The notes beneath the pieces are model-generated. The model was not told where the DNA came from. It was given only the letters and a program-made list of their open reading frames with translations, and searched no databases. A program made the translations under genes and the position numbers. From NCBI GenBank assembly GCA_016187945.1, contig JACPIT010000012.1, positions 1-44,843 on the forward strand: a stretch of 44,843 nt of DNA, in the 5' to 3' direction. This DNA is from Opitutia bacterium. GTDB taxonomy: Bacteria > Verrucomicrobiota > Verrucomicrobiia > Opitutales > Opitutaceae. This document shows positions 24,337-32,080 of this stretch, one piece after another. Each line of letters opens with the position of its first letter. Positions within the stretch are counted from its first letter, which is position 1.

Positions 24337-25938
24337 ATGCCCCCGTCCACGGCCTCGCTCGTTCCCGCCTCCGCGCGCCCATCGCGTCCGGAGTCCGCCG
24401 CGCGCACCGACGCAAATTCCGTAATACGGAGTTTGGCCGACGCGACTTCTCCTGAACTCGGCGCGATCGCACGCGGGCTGACTGAAAACGCGCGCGCCGT
24501 CCGCGTCTCGATCGCACGCGGCTGGTTCCTCTTCGCCATCGGCAGCCTCGTGCTCGCGGGCCTGCTCTCGCTCCTGCTCGTCGTCGGGCGCCTGCCGTTC
24601 CTCGGCGCGGTGTTCACCGACCCGCTCTTCTTCAAGCGCGCCCTCGTCGTCCACGTCGATCTCGCGCTCGTCGTCTGGTTTCAGGCCGGCACGCTCGCGT
24701 TCCTCGCGCTCGCGCTTGGCGATCGCCTGCCGCGGCGCGTTGTCGGACTCGCCTTCGCGCTCTGCGGCGCCGGCATCGTGGGCCTGCTCGCCGGCGCGCT
24801 CATGCCCGGCGCGCAGCCGATCCTCTCCAATTACGTGCCGGTGATCGACCACCCGGTGTTCCTCACCGGACTCGCCGCGTGGTTCGCCGGCGCCGGGATT
24901 TTCTTCGCCACCGCGCTCGCCGCGCCCGCGCCGCGGCGTTCCGCTCTGCCCGACGATGCGCTCGTCGCGCTGCGTGTCGCCGCGCTGGGCAATTTGATCG
25001 CGCTCGCCACCTTCGTCGCGGCGTGGCGCACGACGCTGCCCGGCCTGCCGGCGATCGGTTACTACGAGCTGCTCATGTGGGGCGGCGGTCATGCGCTCCA
25101 AGCGGCCAACGTCGCCGCGATGCTCGGCCTGTGGCTCGCGCTGCTGCATCGCTGGTCCGGCGCGAGCGTGCTCTCGCCGGCCGCCAGCCGTTGGCTGCTG
25201 ACCGCGCTCGTGCTGCCGCACGCGAGCCTGCCTTTCGTCGCGCTCCTCGGCACGTCGAACGGCGCCTACACCGAAATCGCCACGGCGCTCATGCGCTGGA
25301 CGATTTTCCCCGTGCTGCTGATCGTGCTCGGTCTCGGTGTCCGGCACGTCGCGCAGCGGTGGAACTCGTTGACCCCAACGCGTTCTTCGCTCCCGCACGC
25401 GAGCGAGAATTCCGAGCGCGTTAAGGTCAACGCGCTCCACCTCGAGCCCTCTCGCCTCGACCGTCGCCTCGTCGGCCTCGCCGGCAGCGCGACGCTGGCG
25501 GTGCTCGGTCTCGTGCTCGGCGCGTTCATCCGCGGCTCGAACACGCTCGTGCCCGGCCACTATCACGCCGCCATCGGCGCCGTGACGCTCGCGCTGATGA
25601 CCGCCGCCTACGATCTCGTCGACGCCGTCTCTCCACGCGCACCGTTCGCACTCGCGGCCGATCTCGCGCGGCGCGGCCGCGCGCAGTTGCTCACGTTCGG
25701 CGTCGGCCAGGCGACGTTCGCGCTCGGTTTCGCCATCGCCGGCGTGCACGGCCTCGGGCGCAAGCAATACGGCGTCGAGCAGCACGTGCGTTCGCTCGGC
25801 GAATACGTCGGGCTCGGCGTGATGGGCCTCGGCGGAATTTTGGCCGTGGCCGGCGGACTCCTTTTCCTCGCCGTGATGTTGCGCGCCGTCGGCTCGTGGC
25901 GTCGCGGCGCGATCGCAACCGCACCTTCGCACCCATGA
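24337..25938 (+). CDS. Heme-copper oxidase subunit I-like membrane protein (divergent paralogue)
   Basis: This 533-residue protein has about 12 membrane helices. It keeps some heme-copper landmarks: His106 in VVHVDLALVVWF (helix II), GGGHALQAAN with His252, Gln255 and Asn258 (helix VI), and GHYHAAIG with His408/His410 (helix X). The double-His of helix VII is not seen (only LPHASLPF). The helix VI motif aligns with GHQSQQVN of the 26691 gene, so the two are homologues. It may be a companion subunit rather than a second catalytic one. Residues about 341-371 are encoded by an inserted REP pair (25358-25442). The start ATG coincides with the predicted transcription start. The stop overlaps the next start by 4 bases. 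Confidence 0.75.
   Translation: MPPSTASLVPASARPSRPESAARTDANSVIRSLADATSPELGAIARGLTENARAVRVSIARGWFLFAIGSLVLAGLLSLLLVVGRLPFLGAVFTDPLFFKRALVVHVDLALVVWFQAGTLAFLALALGDRLPRRVVGLAFALCGAGIVGLLAGALMPGAQPILSNYVPVIDHPVFLTGLAAWFAGAGIFFATALAAPAPRRSALPDDALVALRVAALGNLIALATFVAAWRTTLPGLPAIGYYELLMWGGGHALQAANVAAMLGLWLALLHRWSGASVLSPAASRWLLTALVLPHASLPFVALLGTSNGAYTEIATALMRWTIFPVLLIVLGLGVRHVAQRWNSLTPTRSSLPHASENSERVKVNALHLEPSRLDRRLVGLAGSATLAVLGLVLGAFIRGSNTLVPGHYHAAIGAVTLALMTAAYDLVDAVSPRAPFALAADLARRGRAQLLTFGVGQATFALGFAIAGVHGLGRKQYGVEQHVRSLGEYVGLGVMGLGGILAVAGGLLFLAVMLRAVGSWRRGAIATAPSHP
25358..25442. repeat. REP-like inverted pair, GCGTTGACC family (copy c), inside a CDS
   Basis: GGTGGAACTCGTTGACCCCA and AAGGTCAACGCGCTCCACC lie about 43 bases apart in frame within the HCO-like gene, in what should be a loop between helices. 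The translated insert is hydrophilic (NSLTPTRSSLPH…VKVNALH). Confidence 0.8.
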
Positions 25939-26084
25939 AAAACGAAACCGAAAAACATCCCTGGCAGAAGCTCCTGGACAACCCGTGGCTCCTGCTCGCC
26001 CTCGGCGTCATCGTGCCGTTCCTCTCCTACACCGTCTGGGGCTGGATCGAGCTGCTCATGACCAAACCCGCGCTGCTGCCCTGA
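25935..26084 (+). CDS. Small single-helix membrane protein of the oxidase cluster
   Basis: This is a 49-residue protein (MKNETEKHPWQKLLDNPWLL then one helix, ALGVIVPFLSYTVWGWIELL). Its ATG overlaps the preceding stop (ATGA), so translation is coupled. Heme-copper oxidase operons often carry such small one-helix subunits. I cannot assign a named family. It lies 12 bases before the CuA subunit gene, supporting its being real. Confidence 0.75.
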   Translation: MKNETEKHPWQKLLDNPWLLLALGVIVPFLSYTVWGWIELLMTKPALLP

Positions 26085-26096
26085 AATTTCCCTCCC

Positions 26097-26648
26097 ATGA
26101 GCCTGCGTCCCCTCACCTCCCCTTGGTTCCACGCGCCCGCCGGCCACGAGAAACTCTGGCTCGGCGTCGCCATTCTCTGGTGCTTCGTGATGTCGCTGAT
26201 GATGCCGTATTGGCATTTCCGCGGTAAACAAAACAGCCGCGGCGAAGCCTACACCGTCAAGCCCGCCGATTTCCTCGCGCGCACCGAGAAATTCGTCGAA
26301 GCCAACCGCGTCGGCACCTTCAAGAATCCCGTCGCGAACGCCTTCGCGCCCGAGCTGCCGATCGTCGAGCCCGCGCCGGGCGGCGACGCCTACCTCACCG
26401 CGCGCATGTGGCAGTGGTATCCCGCGCTGCGCCTCCGCGTCGGCGAGACCTACCGCCTGCACCTCTCGTCGCTCGACCTGCAGCACGGCTTCTCGCTCCA
26501 GCCGCTCAACATGAACTTCCAGGTTCTCCCCGGCTACGACCACACGCTGACGATCACACCGACCTCGAAGGGCGAGTTCACGATCGTCTGCAATGAATTC
26601 TGCGGCATCGGCCACCATGCCATGACCGGAAAAATCTTCGTCGAATAA
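26097..26648 (+). CDS. Heme-copper oxidase subunit II with CuA site
   Basis: This 183-residue protein has one membrane helix (about 20-38, LWLGVAILWCFVMSLMMPYW) and a periplasmic cupredoxin domain. CuA ligands are complete: His130 in LDLQHGFS, and Cys165, Glu167, Cys169, His173 and Met176 in CNEFCGIGHHAM. A single N-terminal helix and short length match the B-family (ba3-like) subunit II. It would accept electrons from a cytochrome c or cupredoxin and pass them to the 26691 subunit I. Two SCO proteins that could assemble CuA flank the cluster. Confidence 0.9.
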   Translation: MSLRPLTSPWFHAPAGHEKLWLGVAILWCFVMSLMMPYWHFRGKQNSRGEAYTVKPADFLARTEKFVEANRVGTFKNPVANAFAPELPIVEPAPGGDAYLTARMWQWYPALRLRVGETYRLHLSSLDLQHGFSLQPLNMNFQVLPGYDHTLTITPTSKGEFTIVCNEFCGIGHHAMTGKIFVE

Positions 26649-26690
26649 CCGCGCCGCTCCTCCCGCCCCTCCCGCCCGCCCCTCTCCGCC

Positions 26691-28418
26691 ATGACCACCG
26701 CCACTTTCAACTCCGCGAGCGACTCGCATGCGCTCGCCGCGCCCGGCGTGCCGAAGCGCGTTTGCGGCACCACCGGCCTCAGCGTCTGCTTCGACGCGCA
26801 GCGCTTCATCAAGCTCAACGCCGTCGCCGCCGTCGTGTTTCTCCTCCTCGGCGGCATCGCCGCGCTGCTGCTCGCGCTCACCCGCTGGCAGACCGTGCAC
26901 CTGCTGCCGACCGACTGGTTCTACCGCGTGCTGACCTTCCACGGCCTGAACATGCTGATCCACTGGATCCTGTTCTTCGAAATCGCCGTGCTCTACTTCG
27001 CCTGCACCACGCCGCTCAACGCCCGGCTCTTCTCCCGCAAGGTCGCGTGGACTTCGTTCGGCATGATGCTCACCGGCGCACTGATGGTGGACTACATCAT
27101 CCTCGCCGGCAAAGCCGACGTGCTGATGACGTCCTACTTGCCGCTGCTCGCGCACCCGGCGTTCTACCTCGGCATCATCCTCGTCGCCGTCGGCACGCTG
27201 ATCGGCGTGTTCAATTTCTTCGCCACGCTCTACGTCGCCAAACGCGACGGCGCCTACGAAGGCTCGATGCCGCTCGTGACGTTCGGCGCGCTCGCCGCCG
27301 CGATCATCGCCGTCATCACGCTGCTCCACGGCGCGATCGTGATGATCCCGACCTTCACCTACTCGATGGGCTGGACCCCGCAGCCCGACCCCGCGTGGTA
27401 TCGCCTGATCTGGTGGGGCCTCGGCCACCAATCGCAGCAGGTCAACGTCTGCGCGATGGTCGCGATCTGGTATCTCATCGGCAACGTCACGCTCGGCGCC
27501 CGTCCGATCAACGAGGCCGTGTGCCGCACCGCCTTCGCGCTCTACGTGCTCTTCATCAACGTCGCCTCCGCGCACCACCTGCTTGTCGATCCAGGCGTCG
27601 GCTCCACTTGGAAAATCTGGAACACGTCCTACGCGATGTATCTCGCCGTGCTCGCATCGATGGTCCACGGCTTCACCGTGCCGGCCGGCGTCGAACTCGC
27701 GATGCGCGAGAAGGGCTACACGCGCGGCCTGTTCGGCTGGGTCACCGCGCTGCCGTGGAAAAACCCGGCGTTCGCCGCCGCCGCGCTCTCGGTCGGCATC
27801 TTCGGTTTCATCGGCGGCATCACCGGCGTCACCCTCGGCACGCAGCAGATCAATATCATTGCGCACAACACGCTGCGCATCCCCGGCCACTTCCACGCCA
27901 CCGTGGTCGGCGGCACGTCGCTCGCGTTCATGGGCCTGACCTACTACGTCATCCCGCTGATCTTCCAGCGCGACTTCATCGGCCGCGGCTGGGCGCGCGT
28001 GCAACCGTATCTGTTCGCCGCCGGCATCACGATGCTCTCGTTCGGCATGTCGTTCGCCGGCTCGATGGGCGTCGCGCGCCGCTCGTGGGACATCGACACC
28101 CAAGGCATCTACAGCCCCGCCGCGCACCTCTGGCTCGGCCTCGTCGGCATCGGCGGCATCCTCGCGTTCACGAGCCTGCTGATCTTCGTGCTGCTCTGCG
28201 TCGGCACGCTGCTCTTCGGCAAAAAAATCCCGAACGGCCAGCCGATCTTCAACTGGGGCACGCCGCCCGTCCTCGCCGGCGCGAGGGAAGGCTCGCTCGC
28301 CGACAACCACACCGCGACGAAAGGCACCATCGTGCTGACGCTCGTGTTCCTCGCCTGCTTCGCGGTCTACTACTTCGCCAACTGGAAAGCGCTCGCCGAC
28401 GTCTGGCCCGTGCGCTGA
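26691..28418 (+). CDS. B-family-like heme-copper oxidoreductase subunit I, Tyr-less (candidate NO reductase)
   Basis: This 575-residue protein has about 13 helices. Ligands are His84 (LTFHGLNML) and His402 for low-spin heme, His400 (IPGHFHAT) for the active-site heme, and His246 (GLGHQSQQVN), His295 and His296 (SAHHLLVDP) for the second metal. In O2 reductases the helix VI motif is HPxVY, whose Tyr is cross-linked to His. Here the position is Gln250 (HQSQQ), so the redox Tyr is missing. Loss of this Tyr is a hallmark of NO reductases in the superfamily, including CuA-containing eNOR/sNOR-like groups. The NirK neighbour and DNR-type promoter support NO reduction, and no NorB/NorC is visible. 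Assignment to a named NOR subgroup needs a phylogeny. Confidence 0.82.
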   Translation: MTTATFNSASDSHALAAPGVPKRVCGTTGLSVCFDAQRFIKLNAVAAVVFLLLGGIAALLLALTRWQTVHLLPTDWFYRVLTFHGLNMLIHWILFFEIAVLYFACTTPLNARLFSRKVAWTSFGMMLTGALMVDYIILAGKADVLMTSYLPLLAHPAFYLGIILVAVGTLIGVFNFFATLYVAKRDGAYEGSMPLVTFGALAAAIIAVITLLHGAIVMIPTFTYSMGWTPQPDPAWYRLIWWGLGHQSQQVNVCAMVAIWYLIGNVTLGARPINEAVCRTAFALYVLFINVASAHHLLVDPGVGSTWKIWNTSYAMYLAVLASMVHGFTVPAGVELAMREKGYTRGLFGWVTALPWKNPAFAAAALSVGIFGFIGGITGVTLGTQQINIIAHNTLRIPGHFHATVVGGTSLAFMGLTYYVIPLIFQRDFIGRGWARVQPYLFAAGITMLSFGMSFAGSMGVARRSWDIDTQGIYSPAAHLWLGLVGIGGILAFTSLLIFVLLCVGTLLFGKKIPNGQPIFNWGTPPVLAGAREGSLADNHTATKGTIVLTLVFLACFAVYYFANWKALADVWPVR

Positions 28419-28444
28419 CCGCCCGCCTTGTCCGTCAATGGGTC

Positions 28445-28479
28445 GCGGGGCGGTCGCAAGCGCGCCGCCCCGCTTTTTT
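28445..28479 (+). terminator. Intrinsic terminator after the oxidase cluster
   Basis: The stem GCGGGGCGG / CCGCCCCGC, with an 11-base loop, is followed by six T residues. It lies 27 bases after the subunit I stop. Confidence 0.85.
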
Positions 28480-28516
28480 CTAAAAACGAAGAGACTTCGC
28501 GCCCGCACCCGACGCA

Positions 28517-28606
28517 GGGCCGGCTTCAGCCGGCCCAAACGAAGCCTCGCTCGAAAGCCGAATCCGCGAACCACATCCGACGGGACCGGCTGAAGCCGGC
28601 CCTACC
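28517..28606. repeat. GTAG-type REP inverted pair (GGGCCGGCTTCAGCCGGCC family)
   Basis: GGGCCGGCTTCAGCCGGCCC at 28517-28536 is answered by GGCTGAAGCCGGCCCTAC up to about 28605. The family recurs at 31944-32033 and 34868-34959. Confidence 0.8.
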
Positions 28607-28617
28607 ACCGCCCGCCC

Positions 28618-29718
28618 ATGCTCGCCTCGCCTTCATCCATCGCCTCGCCGCCGGCCGCCCCGCAACCAGGCAGCCCGCGACCTCCGGGCGCGGGTGCTCC
28701 CTTCGCGTCCGCCGAACCCGTCCTCGGAGAGGTCGGGCTCCCAGAAGCGACGACCCGCGCCGCACGCGCGAGCCGCTTCTTCACCGGCGCAGGCCTGCTC
28801 GTGTTTCTCTTCACCGCGCTCGCCACCTACGAGGCGTTCCTGCTCTTCACGCTCCTGTGGCCGACCGACGCCGCGTGGCTCGGCGGCTTCGTCCGCGATT
28901 TCCAGCTCTGGTGCTACCGCGCCGATCCGCGCACCGGCGGGATGTCGTGGACCGCCGTGAGCATCATGCTGCTCGAACCGCTCTTCGTCGTCGGCGTCGC
29001 CACGATCCTCTGGCGCGGCACCGTCGTCCAACTGCGGCGCCTGTCGCTCTGGCGCGCCCACGCCAGCACCGCCGTCGTTGCCGCGCTCGCCGTCGCCGGC
29101 GCGATCGCCGGCCTCGTCGCCTACGCGTGCGCCGACGCCGCGCGCGCGGAAGCGCTGCCGCCGTTCCCCGGCGAATCGATCCGCGTCGCACTCGCGTTGC
29201 CCGACGTGCCGCTCGTCGACCAAAAGGGCGCGACGTTCCGCTTCGCCGATCTCCGCGGCCAGGTCGTCCTCGTCACCGGCGTCTACGCCGCGTGCTCCAC
29301 CGCGTGCCCCGCGATCTTCGAGGAAGTTCACCAACTCCTCGGCGAATTCACGCCCGCCGAGCGCGCGTCGCTCCGCGTCGTCGCACTCTCGCTCAACCCC
29401 GAATACGAGACCCGCGAACTCATGGACGCCGTCGCGACCGCCCGCGGCTTCACGCACCCGGAGTTCCGCTACGTGAACGGCGAGAAACCCGCCGCGATGC
29501 TCGGTCTGCTCTCGCAACTGAACTTCGCCCGCGTGCGCAATCCCGAGACCGGCGTCATCGACCACGTGAACCTCTTCCTCGTCGTCGATCGCGCCGGCCG
29601 CATCGCCTACCGCTTCAATCTCGAGCCGCGCCACCGCCCCTGGCTCCGCGCCGCCCTCCGCTCCCTCCTCCAAGAAAATGCCACCGCAATCACTCGCGCC
29701 CACCCCTCTGGTTTGTAA
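28618..29718 (+). CDS. SCO1/SenC-family protein with N-terminal multi-helix membrane domain
   Basis: This 366-residue protein is longer than ordinary SCO (~200). Residues 50-175 hold three membrane helices (FFTGAGLLVFLFTALATYEA, SIMLLEPLFVVGVATILW, TAVVAALAVAGAIAGLVAYA). The SCO/thioredoxin domain follows, with VYAACSTACPAIF (Cys226, Cys230) and His316 in IDHVNLFLVV. It probably handles copper for the CuA centre encoded just upstream. The stop codon TAA at 29716 lies inside the left arm of palindrome pair 3, so the last residues may have been altered when the palindrome arose. The first ATG at 28618 follows a REP pair, and no SD is seen. Confidence 0.85.
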   Translation: MLASPSSIASPPAAPQPGSPRPPGAGAPFASAEPVLGEVGLPEATTRAARASRFFTGAGLLVFLFTALATYEAFLLFTLLWPTDAAWLGGFVRDFQLWCYRADPRTGGMSWTAVSIMLLEPLFVVGVATILWRGTVVQLRRLSLWRAHASTAVVAALAVAGAIAGLVAYACADAARAEALPPFPGESIRVALALPDVPLVDQKGATFRFADLRGQVVLVTGVYAACSTACPAIFEEVHQLLGEFTPAERASLRVVALSLNPEYETRELMDAVATARGFTHPEFRYVNGEKPAAMLGLLSQLNFARVRNPETGVIDHVNLFLVVDRAGRIAYRFNLEPRHRPWLRAALRSLLQENATAITRAHPSGL

Positions 29719-29787
29719 CCTAATAGGTTACAAGTCGTCCGCCCGCCCCTCTGAAGAGAATGCAATTTGTAACCTATTAGGTTACAA
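29713..29787. repeat. Palindrome pair 3 (centres 54 bp apart)
   Basis: Arms TTGTAACCTA and TAGGTTACAA surround A29723 in the first dyad and T29777 in the second. Both are followed by GTCGTCCG. The spacing equals that of pairs 1 and 2. The pair spans the end of the membrane-SCO gene and finishes 27 bases before the next start codon. Confidence 0.9.
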
Positions 29788-29814
29788 GTCGTCCGTGCGC
29801 GGGAGGGCTTGAGG

Positions 29815-31947
29815 ATGGGTGCGCATTCTCATCCGGAGCCGGACTGCGAGGCGCTGGCGGAGACGCTGGGCGGCGGATCGGGCGTTGCAGCAGGTGCGGT
29901 TCTTCCGCCGGTGGCACCAACACGTTTGGCGCGCGCGCTCGCGGCGGGCGAGGGGGTCTTCGTGCGCGCGGACGCGTGGATCGAGCGGGCGTTGCCGCGG
30001 GAGTTCAACCCGCTCGCGCAACTCGGCACGCTCGCCAACGCCGCGCTCGTGCTCGCGACGCTCTCGGGCGTGCTGCTCCTCGTCTGGTATTCGCCGAGCG
30101 TGCAGTTCGCGTGGACCTCCCTCGCCGACCTCGGGCCGCGCTCGCCCGGCGGCGTCGTGCGCAGCGTGCACCGCTACGCGTCGGATCTCGCGATGCTGTT
30201 CATCGTGCTGCACGCACTGCGCACGTGGCTCGGCCGCAAGTTCGCCGGCGCACGTTGGCTCGCGTGGACGAGCGGCATCGCCCTGACCGCGCTCGTGTGG
30301 TTCATCGGCTGGACCGGCTATTGGCTCGTGTGGGACGTGCGCGCGCAAACGCTCGCGCTCGACAGCATGCGCGCCCTCGACGTGCTGCCGATCTTCGGCG
30401 AGCCGATGGGGCGACTCTTCACCGCGGACCACACGGTGCCGTCGCTGCTGTTCTTCGTCGTGTTTTTCCTGCACATGCTGCTGCCGCTCGCGATCGCGGG
30501 CGGGCTTGCCATGCACCTGGCGCGATTGAGCCGCTCGAAACTGCTGCCGACGCGCGCCGTGAGCGCGTGGCTCGTCGCCGCCGTGGTCGTCGCCGCGTTC
30601 GTATTGCCGGCAACGAACGCCGCGCCCGCGCACATGGCGGTGAAGCCGGAGGCGTTCACGATGGACTGGTGGTTTCTCTGGCCGCTGAACCTCTCCGCGC
30701 GTCTCTCCGGCGGCGGCGTGTGGCTCGCTGCGGCGCTCGTGTTGCTCGGCACGGCGACCGTGCCGTGGTGGCTCGGGCAGCGGCGTCCGCGCGAAAGTTA
30801 TCAGGCGACCGTCAACACCTCGCGCTGCTTCTCGTGCACGCAGTGCTCGCAGGACTGCCCGTTCGGCGCGATCACGATGGTCCCGCGCACCGACGGGAAA
30901 CCGTTTCCGTCGCAGGCGCAGGTCGATCCCGATCGCTGCATCGGCTGCGGCGTTTGCACCGGCTCGTGCGACACGCAGGCGATCGGCATGGCGTGGTTCG
31001 ACGCCCGCAACGTCACGCGAGAACTCAACGATTTCGTCGTCGCCGCCGTCGGGCGCGGCGAATCGCCGGCGCTCGCGCTCGTGTGCGCGCAAGCCGACGG
31101 CGGCTGGGATTTTTTCCAACACGCCGCGTGGCGCGCCCGCTTGCCCGGCTACGAGGTGCGCCCCGTGCCGTCGTCCGGTTGGGTCGAGCCGAAGGTGCTC
31201 GAAAGTCTCGTCGCAAAAGGCGCGCGCGCCGTGCTCGTCGTCAGCACGGTGTCGGCCGATCCGTTTTGCCGCGAGGGCGACCGCTGGCTGCCACTGCGCC
31301 TGCGCGGCGAACGCGAGCCGAAGTTTCGCCCGAATCGAGCCGATCCGAAAAAGGTCGCGCACGTGCGCTACGATCCCACTCGGCCGCTCGAACTCACGCG
31401 CGCGGCGGGGCGGCTGCTTTGCGGCGACGCGCCGGTGCCGCGACGCGAGCGACGGCCGCTCGCGCGTTGGGGAGCGGGCCTCGCGCTCACGGCCGCGCTT
31501 CTCGCGCCCGTTCTCGCCGTCAGCGTCGCGCCTTTCCGCCACCCGACGGCGGCGCAACCGGAATTCGTGCTCACGTTCCGCGCGTTCGGCGACTGGCTCG
31601 ATGCGACTACGGTTACCGCGGCGGCGCAGGACAATCGCCCCGTGCACATGCGCGCGGCCGGTGTGCACGTGAACCGCACGCGCGCGTCCGTCGTCGTGCG
31701 CCTCACCGTCGACGGCGCGACGCAGCAACACGTGTTTCGCCCCAAAGGCCTGAAATCCGACGGCGCCTCGATTGGCGAACTCCGCGTGCCGCTCGCGCCG
31801 GGCGCACATCGCGTGGCTGTCAGCGTCGCCACGCGCGAAGGCGATGACGCACCGCGCGTCGAGTGGAGCGAAGAGGTGCTCGCGCAGCGCGGCCGGTTGG
31901 CCGTGCTGACATTCGAGCCGGGCGTGGGGTTTCGCGTCGAGAAGTAG
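29815..31947 (+). CDS. Cytochrome b / double [4Fe-4S] / MvhD-like fusion protein
   Basis: This is a 710-residue protein, with the ATG at 29815 supported by GGGAGG at 29801. Residues 65-265 resemble the N-terminal domain of bc-complex cytochrome b, with two His pairs 14 apart for two b hemes (His119/His133 in VHRYASDLAMLFIVLH, and His206/His220). After another helix come two ferredoxin-type clusters (Cys338, 341, 344, 348 and 375, 378, 381, 385). Residues about 405-520 resemble the hydrogenase iron-sulfur (MvhD) domain (LVCAQADGG, VPSSGWVEPKVL, GARAVLVVS, REGDRW) but lack its cluster cysteines. A last helix (about 550-572) leads to an extracytoplasmic beta-rich domain. It is probably a membrane electron-transfer module between quinone and an iron-sulfur partner. 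The partner is unknown. Confidence 0.8.
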   Translation: MGAHSHPEPDCEALAETLGGGSGVAAGAVLPPVAPTRLARALAAGEGVFVRADAWIERALPREFNPLAQLGTLANAALVLATLSGVLLLVWYSPSVQFAWTSLADLGPRSPGGVVRSVHRYASDLAMLFIVLHALRTWLGRKFAGARWLAWTSGIALTALVWFIGWTGYWLVWDVRAQTLALDSMRALDVLPIFGEPMGRLFTADHTVPSLLFFVVFFLHMLLPLAIAGGLAMHLARLSRSKLLPTRAVSAWLVAAVVVAAFVLPATNAAPAHMAVKPEAFTMDWWFLWPLNLSARLSGGGVWLAAALVLLGTATVPWWLGQRRPRESYQATVNTSRCFSCTQCSQDCPFGAITMVPRTDGKPFPSQAQVDPDRCIGCGVCTGSCDTQAIGMAWFDARNVTRELNDFVVAAVGRGESPALALVCAQADGGWDFFQHAAWRARLPGYEVRPVPSSGWVEPKVLESLVAKGARAVLVVSTVSADPFCREGDRWLPLRLRGEREPKFRPNRADPKKVAHVRYDPTRPLELTRAAGRLLCGDAPVPRRERRPLARWGAGLALTAALLAPVLAVSVAPFRHPTAAQPEFVLTFRAFGDWLDATTVTAAAQDNRPVHMRAAGVHVNRTRASVVVRLTVDGATQQHVFRPKGLKSDGASIGELRVPLAPGAHRVAVSVATREGDDAPRVEWSEEVLAQRGRLAVLTFEPGVGFRVEK

Positions 31948-32033
31948 GGCCGGATTTATCCGGCCCGAAAGAGCCTTCTTCGCGGGTGACGAGTGCGAAC
32001 GTGGCTTCGTTTGGGCCGGCTGAAGCCGGCCCA
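31944..32033. repeat. GTAG-type REP pair (GGGCCGG family)
   Basis: GTAGGGCCGGATTTATCCGG at the left, overlapping the stop of the fusion gene, and TTGGGCCGGCTGAAGCCGGC at the right. The left hairpin is a sequence variant (GATTTATC) of the common arm. Confidence 0.75.
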
Positions 32034-32080
32034 ACTGTCGACTGCGGTCGCCCATTTCGTTTCGCAAATCCGGGGGGCGC

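Noticed and set aside
20337-25442. FNR-like sites inside the GCGTTGACC repeats
   Set aside because: The repeat core is TTGACCTCAA or a close variant, with only two bases between half sites instead of four, so it is not an FNR/DNR box.
26691-28418. Ordinary cbb3 or aa3 terminal oxidase
   Set aside because: The helix VI Tyr of the HPxVY motif is absent, no CcoO/CcoP genes are present, and the surrounding genes concern nitrite and NO. An O2-reducing role is not excluded but is less likely.
24208-28574. Very long minus-strand open frames opposite the oxidase cluster
   Set aside because: They are low-complexity Arg/Glu/His/Ala-rich translations typical of antisense frames in GC-rich genes. The plus strand has clear protein families with catalytic residues.
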